Below, one piece after another: positions 25,123-35,413 of a stretch of 64,000 nucleotides of DNA (position 1 is its first letter; every line of letters begins with the position of its first letter). Source of the stretch: an uncultured Actinomycetes bacterium (GTDB lineage Bacteria; Actinomycetota; Actinomycetes; Mycobacteriales; Mycobacteriaceae); NCBI GenBank assembly GCA_903884065.1, contig CAISDL010000120.1:1-64000 (forward strand). The letters are read 5' to 3'. The notes beneath the pieces were generated by a model. The model made no database searches and had not been told where the DNA came from. It saw only the letters and a program-made list of their open reading frames with translations. The position numbers and the translations under genes are program-made.

Positions 25123-26148
25123 TCAGGAGTCGCTGCGCGAAGGGTAGGCGTGGATGAGTGCGGTAGAGAGTTTCGGCACCGCGTGGGTGAGGGTGTGCTC
25201 CGCCTCGTGCGCGATTCGGTGTGCGTCTGCGAGGGTCACGGTGGCGTCGATGTCGAGCTCGGCCTCGGCGTGAAGCCGGTGACCGATCCACCGCAACTTC
25301 ACGTTTCGCACGCGGGTCACCCCCGGTTCCGCTGCGAGTGCCGCCTCAGCGGAGTCCACCAAGGCGGGGTCCACGCCGTCCATGAGGCGGCGGAACACAT
25401 CGCGAGCGGCGGTCCGAAGGACCGCGAGGATCGCCACGGTGATGATCAGCCCGATGATCGGGTCTGCCAGCGGGAAGCCCAGAGCGACGCCGCCTGCGCC
25501 CAGCAGCACCGCTAGCGACGTGAACCCGTCGGTGCGGGCGTGCAGCCCGTCTGCGACGAGGGCGGCCGAGCCAATGCGGCGTCCGACCCGGATGCGGTAC
25601 ACGGCGACAAGCTCATTGCCGATGAAGCCGACGAGTCCGGCGGCGGCGACCCAGCCGATGTAGTTGATCGGGACGGGATTGGCCAGGCGCCGTATTGATT
25701 CCACACCGGCGACGATCGCGGACAGCGCGATCATCGCGACCACGAAGAGTCCTGCGATGTCCTCGGCGCGACCGAAGCCGTAGGTGTAGCGGCGGGTCGC
25801 GGGCCTGGTGCCCAACGCGAACGCGACCCACAGCGGGATCGCAGTGAGCGCGTCGGCGAAGTTGTGGATGGTGTCGGCGAGCAGTGCCATCGATCCCGAG
25901 ATGATCACGATCACCACCTGGGCGATCGAGGTCGCCATCAACGCCAGGAAGCTGATCTTCACCGCGCGGATTCCGGCGGCACTTGACTCGAGTGCACCGT
26001 CGATGCTGTCGGCGGCGTCGTGGGTGTGCGGGACGAAAACCTCGCGGACTGCCGCGCCAAGCCGCCCTAACGGTACGTCGAGATCATGCCCGTGGTGATG
26101 CTCGTGACCGTGCCGGTAATCGTCCCCGTGGCCGTTTTCGTGTGTCAT
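25123..26148 (-). CDS. Cation diffusion facilitator, probable Ni/Co (or Zn) exporter
   Basis: 341 residues, ATG 26148, overlapping the regulator stop as ATGA. The His-rich N-terminus (HGHEHHHGHD) can bind metal. Six TM segments carry the paired transport-site motifs LLADTIHNFADALTAIP (TM2) and VADGLHARTDGFTSLAVLLG (TM5). The C-terminal cytoplasmic domain (VRNVKLRWIGHRLHAEAELD) is the ferredoxin-like dimerisation domain with a His pair. CDF proteins export divalent metal against protons. Coupling to a KmtR-type sensor points to Ni(II)/Co(II) as the cargo, parallel to Rv2025c in the M. tuberculosis KmtR regulon. Specificity is inferred from the regulator, not from transport-site residues alone. 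Confidence 0.92.
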   Translation of the reverse strand: MTHENGHGDDYRHGHEHHHGHDLDVPLGRLGAAVREVFVPHTHDAADSIDGALESSAAGIRAVKISFLALMATSIAQVVIVIISGSMALLADTIHNFADALTAIPLWVAFALGTRPATRRYTYGFGRAEDIAGLFVVAMIALSAIVAGVESIRRLANPVPINYIGWVAAAGLVGFIGNELVAVYRIRVGRRIGSAALVADGLHARTDGFTSLAVLLGAGGVALGFPLADPIIGLIITVAILAVLRTAARDVFRRLMDGVDPALVDSAEAALAAEPGVTRVRNVKLRWIGHRLHAEAELDIDATVTLADAHRIAHEAEHTLTHAVPKLSTALIHAYPSRSDS

Positions 26149-26564
26149 GCCCGACGTCCCTTCCGCTGCGAATTGTTCGCGGGAGGGGTCTCCATGTGCA
26201 TCAACGTGAGGTCGGCTGCATCACGATGATGGCCGGGCACACCCGATCCGGCGTGTTCAGCGTTGAACACGGCGTCGGTCACGAGTTGCTTGATGTGGTC
26301 ATTGTCGACGCTGTAATAGATGGTGGTGCCCTCGCGGCGCGTGCGGACAAGCCGTGCCATCCGGAGCTTCGCCAGGTGTTGGGACACGCTCGGGGCTGGC
26401 TTGCCGACATGGTCTGCCAAGTCGCGGACCGACATCTCCTGGCGTACGAGTGCCCAGAGGATCTGAACGCGGGTGGCATCCGCGAGCATCCGGAAGACCT
26501 CAACCACTAAGTCCACCTGGTCAGCAGGGAGTCGGCGACCGCAAGTACCTATATCTGCGTTCAT
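26145..26564 (-). CDS. kmtR: ArsR/SmtB-family Ni/Co-sensing repressor, KmtR-like
   Basis: 139 residues from ATG 26564 (the ORF to 26816 is an artefact). Winged helix with VEVFRMLADATRVQILWALV and recognition helix GKPAPSVSQHLAKLRMARLV. I recognise close similarity to M. tuberculosis KmtR. Its reported metal ligands His88, Glu101, His102, His110 and His111 correspond, with a two-residue offset, to His90, Glu103, His104, His112 and His113 here, all present. The protein should release its operator when Ni or Co binds. First gene of a two-gene operon with the CDF exporter (four-base overlap). A palindrome covers its own -10 and start codon, as expected for autoregulation. Confidence 0.9.
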   Translation of the reverse strand: MNADIGTCGRRLPADQVDLVVEVFRMLADATRVQILWALVRQEMSVRDLADHVGKPAPSVSQHLAKLRMARLVRTRREGTTIYYSVDNDHIKQLVTDAVFNAEHAGSGVPGHHRDAADLTLMHMETPPANNSQRKGRRA

Positions 26565-26576
26565 ATGCAGATAATA
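26552..26576 (-). promoter_or_regulatory. KmtR operator and leaderless promoter
   Basis: TATCTGC (26552-26558) and GCAGATA (26567-26573) form a perfect 7-bp inverted repeat with an 8-base spacer, over the kmtR start. On the minus strand TATTAT (26576-26571) is followed by six bases and ATG 26564. Repressor binding here would block both initiation and the first codons. Confidence 0.7.
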
Positions 26577-26763
26577 GCCGAAAAGGTGTACGGCAGGCCG
26601 TTGGCGGCGGCGACAGCCTGCTCGACGATCCTGGTCGTCGCCTCGTCCTCGACGATGACGGCCGCGGCCGGCACGACGGCGTCGGTCTCTACGACGACGT
26701 ACGGGACGGCACGGGCGACGGGGGCGAGCCCTGCGAGCAGCCGGGTCGGGTCGCGTTCGGCCA

Positions 26764-26880
26764 CGAGGGGTCACCACCCGCGTAGGGGCTGAGCGGTCGG
26801 CTGCGGACATCGTCAAGCAACTGCTCGAAACCGCCTGCCTCCCAGCTCTTTCCGACCCCGCCTGGGAACCGGAGGTCGCT
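26764..26880 (-). pseudogene. Remnant of a second Rv1637c-like MBL hydrolase gene
   Basis: On the minus strand this reads RFPGGVGKSWEAGGFEQLLD followed by DVRSR, almost the same as LFPGGVGKTWEPGGFEELLGDVTSR in the intact gene at 30293-30973. By eye about 60 bases match at roughly 80%. The frame then degenerates, with no active-site region upstream. It sits between the MDR gene and kmtR, in a 330-bp stretch (26565-26894) that otherwise holds only a doubtful 67-codon ORF (26561-26764, minus). Confidence 0.7.
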
Positions 26881-26894
26881 GGTGGCCGGCGTCC

Positions 26895-27935
26895 CTACGG
26901 CCATTGCGAGATCGTCACTTTGCCCTGGCCACCCTGTTCGGCCAGGGTGTGGGCGTGACGCAGGGTGTCGGCATTGATGGGGCTGAGCCGATGGTTGGAG
27001 AGGTCGGCGAGGCGACCTTCGTCGATGAGATGCGAAATCCGGGTGAGGATCGCACCGTGCTTCTCGATTTGCGGCCCCATCGAACGCAGGCCCATGAACT
27101 CCATTCCGAAGCTGGCCGAGCGCACGCGCAGACCACCGAAAGGCACCGGATCGAGATCGGCCATGACCGCACAGATGTGGCCGAACGGCGCGATGAGTTG
27201 TGCCATGGTGTCGAGGTACGTCGCTGCCGACGAACAGCAGACGATGAAGTCGAAGGTGCTGTCCGGCAATTGGTCTATGAGCGGCTTGCGGTGATCCACG
27301 ACTGCGTCGGCGCCCAGGCTTGAGCACCACGCTCTGCCGGACTCGGACCCCGCCGTTGCGGTCACGGTAACGCCGGCCAGTGTCTTGGCCAATTGGACTG
27401 CCGCCGAACCGGTTCCGCCGGTGGCTCCGATGACCAGCAGGGAAGCCTCGCTGTCGGTTCCGTCCGTCCTGATCCGCAGGACGTCGAATAGCGACTCCCA
27501 CGCGGTGATTCCGACCATCGGCCATGCCACCGCCCGGTCTGGGCTCAGGGCCTTCGGTAGGGGCGCGAGGAGGCGGGCGTCGACGACGATGTACTCACTC
27601 GATGCCCCCGTCGCGGCCATCGCCGAGGCCGAGCCGAAAACCTCATCACCGACCGACCAGCCACGGACTTCGATGCCGACGAATTCGATGACTCCGGCGA
27701 AGTCGGCACCCACAACTCGCAGCGATCCCGCAGATGGAATCTGCTTAGGCAGCGACTGCGCGATTTCCTCCCACGGGGTCGACCGGAAGTAGATGTCCGC
27801 CGGATTCACCCCGAGTGCAGTGGTTCGCACCACCACCTCGCTCGGCCCCGGCGCGCCCACCTCGACGGTGCCGTTCACGAGGCAGTCCGCATTCCCGTGC
27901 TGGTGGACACCAATGGCTCGAGATTCCCTGATCAC
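26895..27935 (-). CDS. MDR-family NADPH:quinone oxidoreductase-like
   Basis: 346 residues. GroES-like N-terminal domain (VVVRTTALGVNPADIYFRST, RVVGADFAGVIEFVG) and a Rossmann domain with LLVIGATGGTGSAAVQLAKT. There are no zinc-ligand Cys/His in the usual places, so it belongs with the zinc-free quinone reductase/ZTA1-type MDR enzymes that reduce quinones or enones with NADPH. The C-terminus LRHAHTLAEQGGQGKVTISQ is typical of the family. Physiological substrate unknown. It flanks the MBL gene remnant and is transcribed in the same direction as it. Confidence 0.88.
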   Translation of the reverse strand: MIRESRAIGVHQHGNADCLVNGTVEVGAPGPSEVVVRTTALGVNPADIYFRSTPWEEIAQSLPKQIPSAGSLRVVGADFAGVIEFVGIEVRGWSVGDEVFGSASAMAATGASSEYIVVDARLLAPLPKALSPDRAVAWPMVGITAWESLFDVLRIRTDGTDSEASLLVIGATGGTGSAAVQLAKTLAGVTVTATAGSESGRAWCSSLGADAVVDHRKPLIDQLPDSTFDFIVCCSSAATYLDTMAQLIAPFGHICAVMADLDPVPFGGLRVRSASFGMEFMGLRSMGPQIEKHGAILTRISHLIDEGRLADLSNHRLSPINADTLRHAHTLAEQGGQGKVTISQWP

Positions 27936-28063
27936 GCGAGAATCCTACGCAGAGAGGCCAACCGGGGGCTGAACTGAGCGCAGCACTCAGCGACGGTGAC
28001 CTGACAGCAGTGCTCATGATCCTCGGCGCCGCGGCGATGATGCTGCGCCGGATGCGCGGACAA

Positions 28064-29284
28064 TCACTGATGTGCCGGTTTAAACGTGCGCCCGCTCAGG
28101 GAAACGATCAGCGCCATGCTGGCCAGAATCACCACCCCCGTTCCGGCGGCCACTCCAGGTGTGAACCACTGGCTCAACGCGCCTCCGAGCGTCTGCCCGG
28201 CGGCGTTGCCGACAGTGACCGCGGTGGTCAGCCAGCCGAAGGTCGCGCCGACTCTTTCCGGAGCACAGATTTCCTCAAGGATGGTGGACTGCAGGATCAG
28301 CTGTGGAGCAAAGCTGAAACCCGCGACGATGCAGCACACGATGATTTCGGTCATGCTTGCGCCGGTGAGAAAGGTGGGTATCAGCAGTGCGACGGCGCAG
28401 ACCGCGATCAACGCGGCCAGCTGGAGATGTCGCGGCAGTGATGGTTCGTGGTGACTGAACCAGAAACCGGCGGCCACCGAGGAGATCGTCATCAACGAGA
28501 ACGGCAGCCCGACTATCTCGGGGTTTCCCAGACTCTTCGCGATCGCCGTCACGGTGATAACCACGAATCCGACGCCCGCACCGAACGCCAGTGCGGCGAT
28601 CGTCAGCGTCGCCAAACCGCCGCCGCTGCTGCGACGGGCCGCTTGCGCCGGACTCGTGGGCGACCTCGGGACTTGGGCGCGCACGATCGGGGATGCCGCA
28701 TAGGCAGCGCTGGTGACGGCGAGCGACACCGCCGCCACGTAGAAGGGCACCTCGGCGGTGCGATCACCGAGGGTGAGGACTCCGACGATGGCCGGCGCCA
28801 TGGCGTAACAGACTTCGAAGCTGATGGTCCAGTAGCGAATCAACGCGTCCCGGAGAGGACCATCGGGGGCCGCAAACGGCAACACCGATCTCGAAGCCAC
28901 ACCCATCATGGGAGCGACCAGGCTCTGGACCAAGATCACCGACAGCAGTACCCAGGCCTCTGCATGACTTCTCAGCAGCACGATCAGCAGAACGGTCACC
29001 GGTACGTACAACGCAATCGAACTCAGCAGGGTCCTACTCACGCCGAAGCGATCGAACCAGCGGCCCTGAAGCGACGCGCTGATCGCGGAACCGAGCAGGC
29101 TCGTTCCCGCGGCCGCGCCGCCGATGCTTAATTCACCGGTTGTCTCAGTCACGTAGAGCAGAAGGCTGAGGTTGGTCATCGCGAAGGCCAATCGGCCCAA
29201 CAGCGACGAGATCGCGAGATTCTTCATCCCGGGTCTGAGCAGGAGGGCCCGGTAGTTGCTCTCCCGCCAGCGAATGTCGATCAT
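28064..29284 (-). CDS. MFS transporter
   Basis: 406 residues, ATG 29284 overlapping the glycosyltransferase stop (ATGA). Twelve predicted TM segments. The motif-A-like loop between TM2 and TM3 is QGRWFDRFGVSRTLLSS. Mid-length loop at about 190-215 (SPTSPAQAARRSSGGG), then LMTISSVAAGFWFSHHEPSL in the second half. No substrate signature. Translational coupling to a GT2 gene suggests export or import of a sugar-modified compound, which is speculative. Confidence 0.88.
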   Translation of the reverse strand: MIDIRWRESNYRALLLRPGMKNLAISSLLGRLAFAMTNLSLLLYVTETTGELSIGGAAAGTSLLGSAISASLQGRWFDRFGVSRTLLSSIALYVPVTVLLIVLLRSHAEAWVLLSVILVQSLVAPMMGVASRSVLPFAAPDGPLRDALIRYWTISFEVCYAMAPAIVGVLTLGDRTAEVPFYVAAVSLAVTSAAYAASPIVRAQVPRSPTSPAQAARRSSGGGLATLTIAALAFGAGVGFVVITVTAIAKSLGNPEIVGLPFSLMTISSVAAGFWFSHHEPSLPRHLQLAALIAVCAVALLIPTFLTGASMTEIIVCCIVAGFSFAPQLILQSTILEEICAPERVGATFGWLTTAVTVGNAAGQTLGGALSQWFTPGVAAGTGVVILASMALIVSLSGRTFKPAHQ

Positions 29285-30198
29285 GGCCAGCAGTTCTCCA
29301 GTAGGTGGCCGAGGCCCTCGCCCCGGATTGTCTCCGCCAATCGGGTGCGGAACTGTTCACGCAGATCGGTGATCTCCGATTCCGTGACAGTGCCGCGGGC
29401 GAGCGCCAAGGCGCATGCCTTGTCAAAGCCGTCGCTGTCACCGCGCAGTTTTGCCGCGTAGTACTCCTCGCGCCCCCAGCGCGACCGGTCCGACGAGCCC
29501 GAGGTCCGGTCTACGCGGTACTGGGCGGGGATATCGGCCTGATAGGACAACAGCGCGCCGCCGGCGGCCATCCGGAGGAACGCGTGGAAGTCCTCCGAGC
29601 CCCGCTCCTCGGGGAACGGATGACCCACAGCCAGTTCGGTGCGAACGGCCACCGTCGATGTCAGGGTCAGGTAACCAGTCCGCGTGGCGATCGGGATCCA
29701 GCATTCCCGGCCCTCGACCCGGTTGTGCTCGATTTCCTCGAGGATTTCGGCGATCGATGGGGTGAGCTCAGAGGTGGTGAAACGGTTGCCGGATTCATCG
29801 ATAACGCTGAACCCCGAGTACACGAAGTTGGCATCCGTCGTGCGAAAGACCTCCCGGGTGACCTCGAGGCGGCGGGGGTGCGCGAGGTCGTCGGCGTCGA
29901 GAAACAGCACTATCGGCGAGTGATGCCGATGTGCGAGCTCAATTCCGATATTGCGGCAGACGCCCTGGCCGCGGTTCTCGTCGTTGCGGAGGCCGACTAT
30001 GCGGCCGGGCGCTAGAGCGGCGAATTCGGCCAAGTAGCCGTCGCTGTGCTCTGGTGGTACCGGCGAGCAGTCATCAACGATGATCAATCGCCAATCTGGA
30101 TCGCTCTGGGCGAGGACGCTTTCTATTGCCGCCCTGGCGTGTTCGAGCGACCGCGGCCGATCGTTGAAGAGCGGCATGACGAATGTTGCTGCAGTCAT
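29281..30198 (-). CDS. Family 2 glycosyltransferase
   Basis: 305 residues from ATG 30198, with GAAGG eight bases upstream. ATG 30237 also has a fair site but only adds non-conserved residues. GT-A fold: AATFVMPLFNDRPRSLEHAR, nucleotide-binding LIIVDDCSPVPPEHSD, the DXD metal motif LFLDADDLAHPRR, and acceptor-side acidic EERGSEDFHAFLRMA (ED motif). Likely transfers a sugar from a nucleotide donor in the cytoplasm. No TM segments. Forms a coupled pair with the MFS gene; acceptor unknown. Confidence 0.88.
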   Translation of the reverse strand: MTAATFVMPLFNDRPRSLEHARAAIESVLAQSDPDWRLIIVDDCSPVPPEHSDGYLAEFAALAPGRIVGLRNDENRGQGVCRNIGIELAHRHHSPIVLFLDADDLAHPRRLEVTREVFRTTDANFVYSGFSVIDESGNRFTTSELTPSIAEILEEIEHNRVEGRECWIPIATRTGYLTLTSTVAVRTELAVGHPFPEERGSEDFHAFLRMAAGGALLSYQADIPAQYRVDRTSGSSDRSRWGREEYYAAKLRGDSDGFDKACALALARGTVTESEITDLREQFRTRLAETIRGEGLGHLLENCWP

Positions 30199-30292
30199 CA
30201 GGTGAACCTTCGCGGTTAGGTCGACAGGGGAGCGCATGAATTTCCTGTCCCGCGGAAGTTCTCCGGGTGGCAGTCCTGCGGCGACTGGCTGA

Positions 30293-30973
30293 TCACCAGC
30301 CTCGCTCGCGCCACTGCGCCAGATGCGGCCGCTCCGCCCCGAGCATGGTGTCGTCACCGTGCCCGGGATAGACGACGGTGTCGTCGCCGTAGACGTCGAA
30401 GATCCGGCTTGTCACATCGCCGAGTAGTTCCTCGAAACCGCCCGGCTCCCAGGTTTTTCCGACCCCGCCGGGAAACAGGCAGTCCCCGCTGAACAACTGC
30501 ACGGCGGTCCGCTCACCGTCGGGCCGCAGCGCCAGCGCCACCGAGCCGGGTGTGTGCCCGCGCAGGTGGATCACGTCGAAGGTGAGATCACCGACGGACA
30601 GGGTGTCCCCGCCGGCCAGGAATCGGCTCGGAGTGACCGGCAGGGGCTCGGCGTCGAGTTCGTGGGCCGCGGTGGGCGCGCCGCTGGCCTCGGCCACCGC
30701 CTCCAGGGCCTGCCAGTGGTCGAAGTGCTGATGGGTGGTGACGATCAGCGCCAGTTTGGGGGCGTGTTCTTCGACGAGTTCCACCAGCAGTTCCGGATCG
30801 TTGGCGGCGTCGATGAGCAGAGATTCCCCGGTCTTCGCGCAGGTCACCAGGTAGGCGTTGTTGTCCATCGGACCCACCGACATCTTGACGATGCCGACTC
30901 CCGGAAGCGTGCACCGGGCAGCGGTCTGCGACTCGACGTGGCCGGTATAGGTCTGGGCCAAAGAGATCGTCAT
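30293..30973 (-). CDS. MBL-fold hydrolase, glyoxalase II-like (Rv1637c-like)
   Basis: 226 residues from ATG 30973; TACCGT-N6-ATG supports this start over 31006. The metal site THQHFDHWQAL is the THxHxDH motif. LFSGDCLFPGGVGKTW supplies the bridging Asp and VVYPGHGDDT the last His. Glyoxalase II or a related thioester/persulfide hydrolase; mycobacteria use mycothiol, so the natural substrate is likely not S-lactoylglutathione. It is divergent from uvrA across 44 bp, the same arrangement as Rv1637c/uvrA in M. tuberculosis. Confidence 0.9.
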   Translation of the reverse strand: MTISLAQTYTGHVESQTAARCTLPGVGIVKMSVGPMDNNAYLVTCAKTGESLLIDAANDPELLVELVEEHAPKLALIVTTHQHFDHWQALEAVAEASGAPTAAHELDAEPLPVTPSRFLAGGDTLSVGDLTFDVIHLRGHTPGSVALALRPDGERTAVQLFSGDCLFPGGVGKTWEPGGFEELLGDVTSRIFDVYGDDTVVYPGHGDDTMLGAERPHLAQWRERGW

Positions 30974-30979
30974 GAGGCC

Positions 30980-30985
30980 ACGGTA
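30980..30985 (-). promoter_or_regulatory. Leaderless-type -10 box of the MBL hydrolase gene
   Basis: TACCGT on the minus strand is followed by GGCCTC and then ATG 30973. It lies immediately beside the divergent uvrA promoter elements, so the two promoters probably compete for the same DNA. Confidence 0.5.
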
Positions 30986-30988
30986 CTG

Positions 30989-31011
30989 CCGTCGGTGTGG
31001 GCACATAGCAT
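30989..31011 (+). promoter_or_regulatory. uvrA damage-inducible (RecA-NDp/PafBC-type) leaderless promoter
   Basis: CCGTCGGTG (7 of 9 to TTGTCRGTG, with the GTCGGTG core intact), exactly eight bases, then TAGCAT (TANNNT), six bases, and GTG 31018. This is the architecture of the RecA-independent DNA-damage promoters of mycobacteria. No SOS palindrome is seen here. Confidence 0.75.
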
Positions 31012-31017
31012 GGGCGC

Positions 31018-33918
<2,901 letters not shown>

Positions 33919-34031
33919 CCCGTGCGTGCCCTGGCTTGAGCCGGGGACCGGCGAGGCCGCGATAAGCTCGCACTGAGAACGCGCGTACTCAGATTCAGTC
34001 GCCAGCGGACGGCACCGACGAAAGGCATCGG

Positions 34032-35030
34032 GTGAGCCAGGACACGACCGTCACCGAAACGCCGGCAGCCCGCGGAGCGGAGGCCGGCTGTCCGGTCGGT
34101 GGCGCCGGATACGACGCCGCACCGCTGGGTCCGGACTCGCTCACCTGGAAGCTGTTCGGCGACTGGCGGGGTCTGCTGCAGGGTCCGTGGGCCGGCTCCA
34201 TGCAGAACATGCACCCGCAGCTCGGAGCCGCGGTCAAGGACCATTCGATCTTCTTCACCGAACGACTTCCGCGGCTGTTCCGGTCGCTGTACCCGATCGG
34301 CGGCGTCGTCTTCGACGGTGGCCGGGCACCGGAGACCGGTGCGGAGGTTCGCGACTATCACGTCGGGATCAAAGGCGTCGACGAGCAGGGGCGACGCTAC
34401 AGCGCGCTGAACCCCGACGTCTTCTACTGGGCCCACGCCACCTTCTTCATGGGCACGATCCTGACCGCCGATCACTTCGGAGACGGCCTCACCGAGGATC
34501 AGAAGCGGCAACTGTTCGACGAGCACGTCACCTGGTACCGCATGTACGGCATGAGCATGCGGCCGGTGCCCGAGACGTGGGAGGACTTCTGCGTCTACTG
34601 GGATCGCATGTGCGGGGAAGTGCTGGAGAACACCTGGGCGGCCCGAGCTGTGCTGGACCTGTCCAGCATGCCGAAACACCCTTCCCTGCAGTGGATGCCG
34701 GATTGGCTGTGGGCGCGACACCTCAAACTGCTGGAGCCCTTCGTGGTGTGGCTGACCGTCGGCCTCTACGACGAGTCGGTCCGTGAGCTCATGGACTACT
34801 CCTGGTCGGAGCACGATGAGCGGTTGCACTGGCTGTTCGGCCGGGCGGTCAACGTGGCGTTCAAGTTCGTTCCCCGGCGGATGAAGATGCATCCCCGTGC
34901 GCGGGCCGGATGGGACCGCGCCGAGGGGCGTGCCCCCGCCGACGCGCCCCTGGTGCAGACCCCGGCGCGCAATCTGCCTCCGGTGGAGGAGCGGGGCAAG
35001 AGCATGCACTACTCGCCGCCGGTGGGATAG
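34032..35030 (+). CDS. Oxygenase MpaB family (DUF2236) protein
   Basis: 332 residues, GTG 34032. Pattern of the DUF2236/MpaB/latex-clearing-protein-related family: NPDVFYWAHATFFMGTILTA with the conserved aromatic/His cluster, GLTEDQKRQLFDEHVTWYRM, and PVPETWEDFCVYWDRM. The family binds haem b and includes fungal MpaB, which cleaves the farnesyl chain of a mycophenolate precursor, and rubber oxygenases. Mycobacteria carry many copies with unassigned substrates. No signal peptide. It stands alone downstream of uvrA. Confidence 0.85.
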   Translation: MSQDTTVTETPAARGAEAGCPVGGAGYDAAPLGPDSLTWKLFGDWRGLLQGPWAGSMQNMHPQLGAAVKDHSIFFTERLPRLFRSLYPIGGVVFDGGRAPETGAEVRDYHVGIKGVDEQGRRYSALNPDVFYWAHATFFMGTILTADHFGDGLTEDQKRQLFDEHVTWYRMYGMSMRPVPETWEDFCVYWDRMCGEVLENTWAARAVLDLSSMPKHPSLQWMPDWLWARHLKLLEPFVVWLTVGLYDESVRELMDYSWSEHDERLHWLFGRAVNVAFKFVPRRMKMHPRARAGWDRAEGRAPADAPLVQTPARNLPPVEERGKSMHYSPPVG

Positions 35031-35045
35031 CGGGCCCGAGCGGTC

Positions 35046-35408
35046 TCAGTCGGGCTTGTGCATCGAGGCGCGGATCTCCTCGAGCCTGTCCGCGGCCGCC
35101 TTCTGGCGGGCGTCGAACTGCTGGGCGGCGGTGCGGCCCTCGGGCGTTTCCTCGGCCAATTCGGTTGCGCCCAACGCTGTTCCGTACCTGGTTTCGATCT
35201 TGTCGCGAACGCCGTCCAGTGTCGGGACACCGCCGGGGGTGTAGCCGGCATCGGGTAGCGGAACCGCAACCGGTGGCAGGGCCGAGGCGACCGGTGCCCC
35301 GGTTGTTGCTGCCTTGTCCGGCTCCGGTGCATGCTCCGCGGTTGCCGGAGCGGGTGCTGCCGGGGCATCCGGCGACATCGATGGTTGTGTGGTCGGGTCC
35401 TCGGCCAT
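35046..35408 (-). CDS. Hypothetical acidic protein with Pro/Ala-rich N-terminus
   Basis: 120 residues from ATG 35408 (upstream ORF extension to 35546 overlaps the esterase gene). Residues 1-55 are Pro/Ala/Thr-rich and disordered. Residues 60-120 form a helical, charged segment (GVRDKIETRYGTALGATELA, then ARQKAAADRLEEIRASMHKP). No known domain. It follows the membrane esterase gene in the same direction after a few bases, so they may form an operon. Confidence 0.65.
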   Translation of the reverse strand: MAEDPTTQPSMSPDAPAAPAPATAEHAPEPDKAATTGAPVASALPPVAVPLPDAGYTPGGVPTLDGVRDKIETRYGTALGATELAEETPEGRTAAQQFDARQKAAADRLEEIRASMHKPD

Positions 35409-35413
35409 GGGGC

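Noticed and set aside
26561-26764. 67-codon minus-strand ORF overlapping kmtR by four bases
   Set aside because: No recognisable domain or ribosome site, and the kmtR promoter lies inside it. It could be part of the decayed region, so it is not called as a gene.
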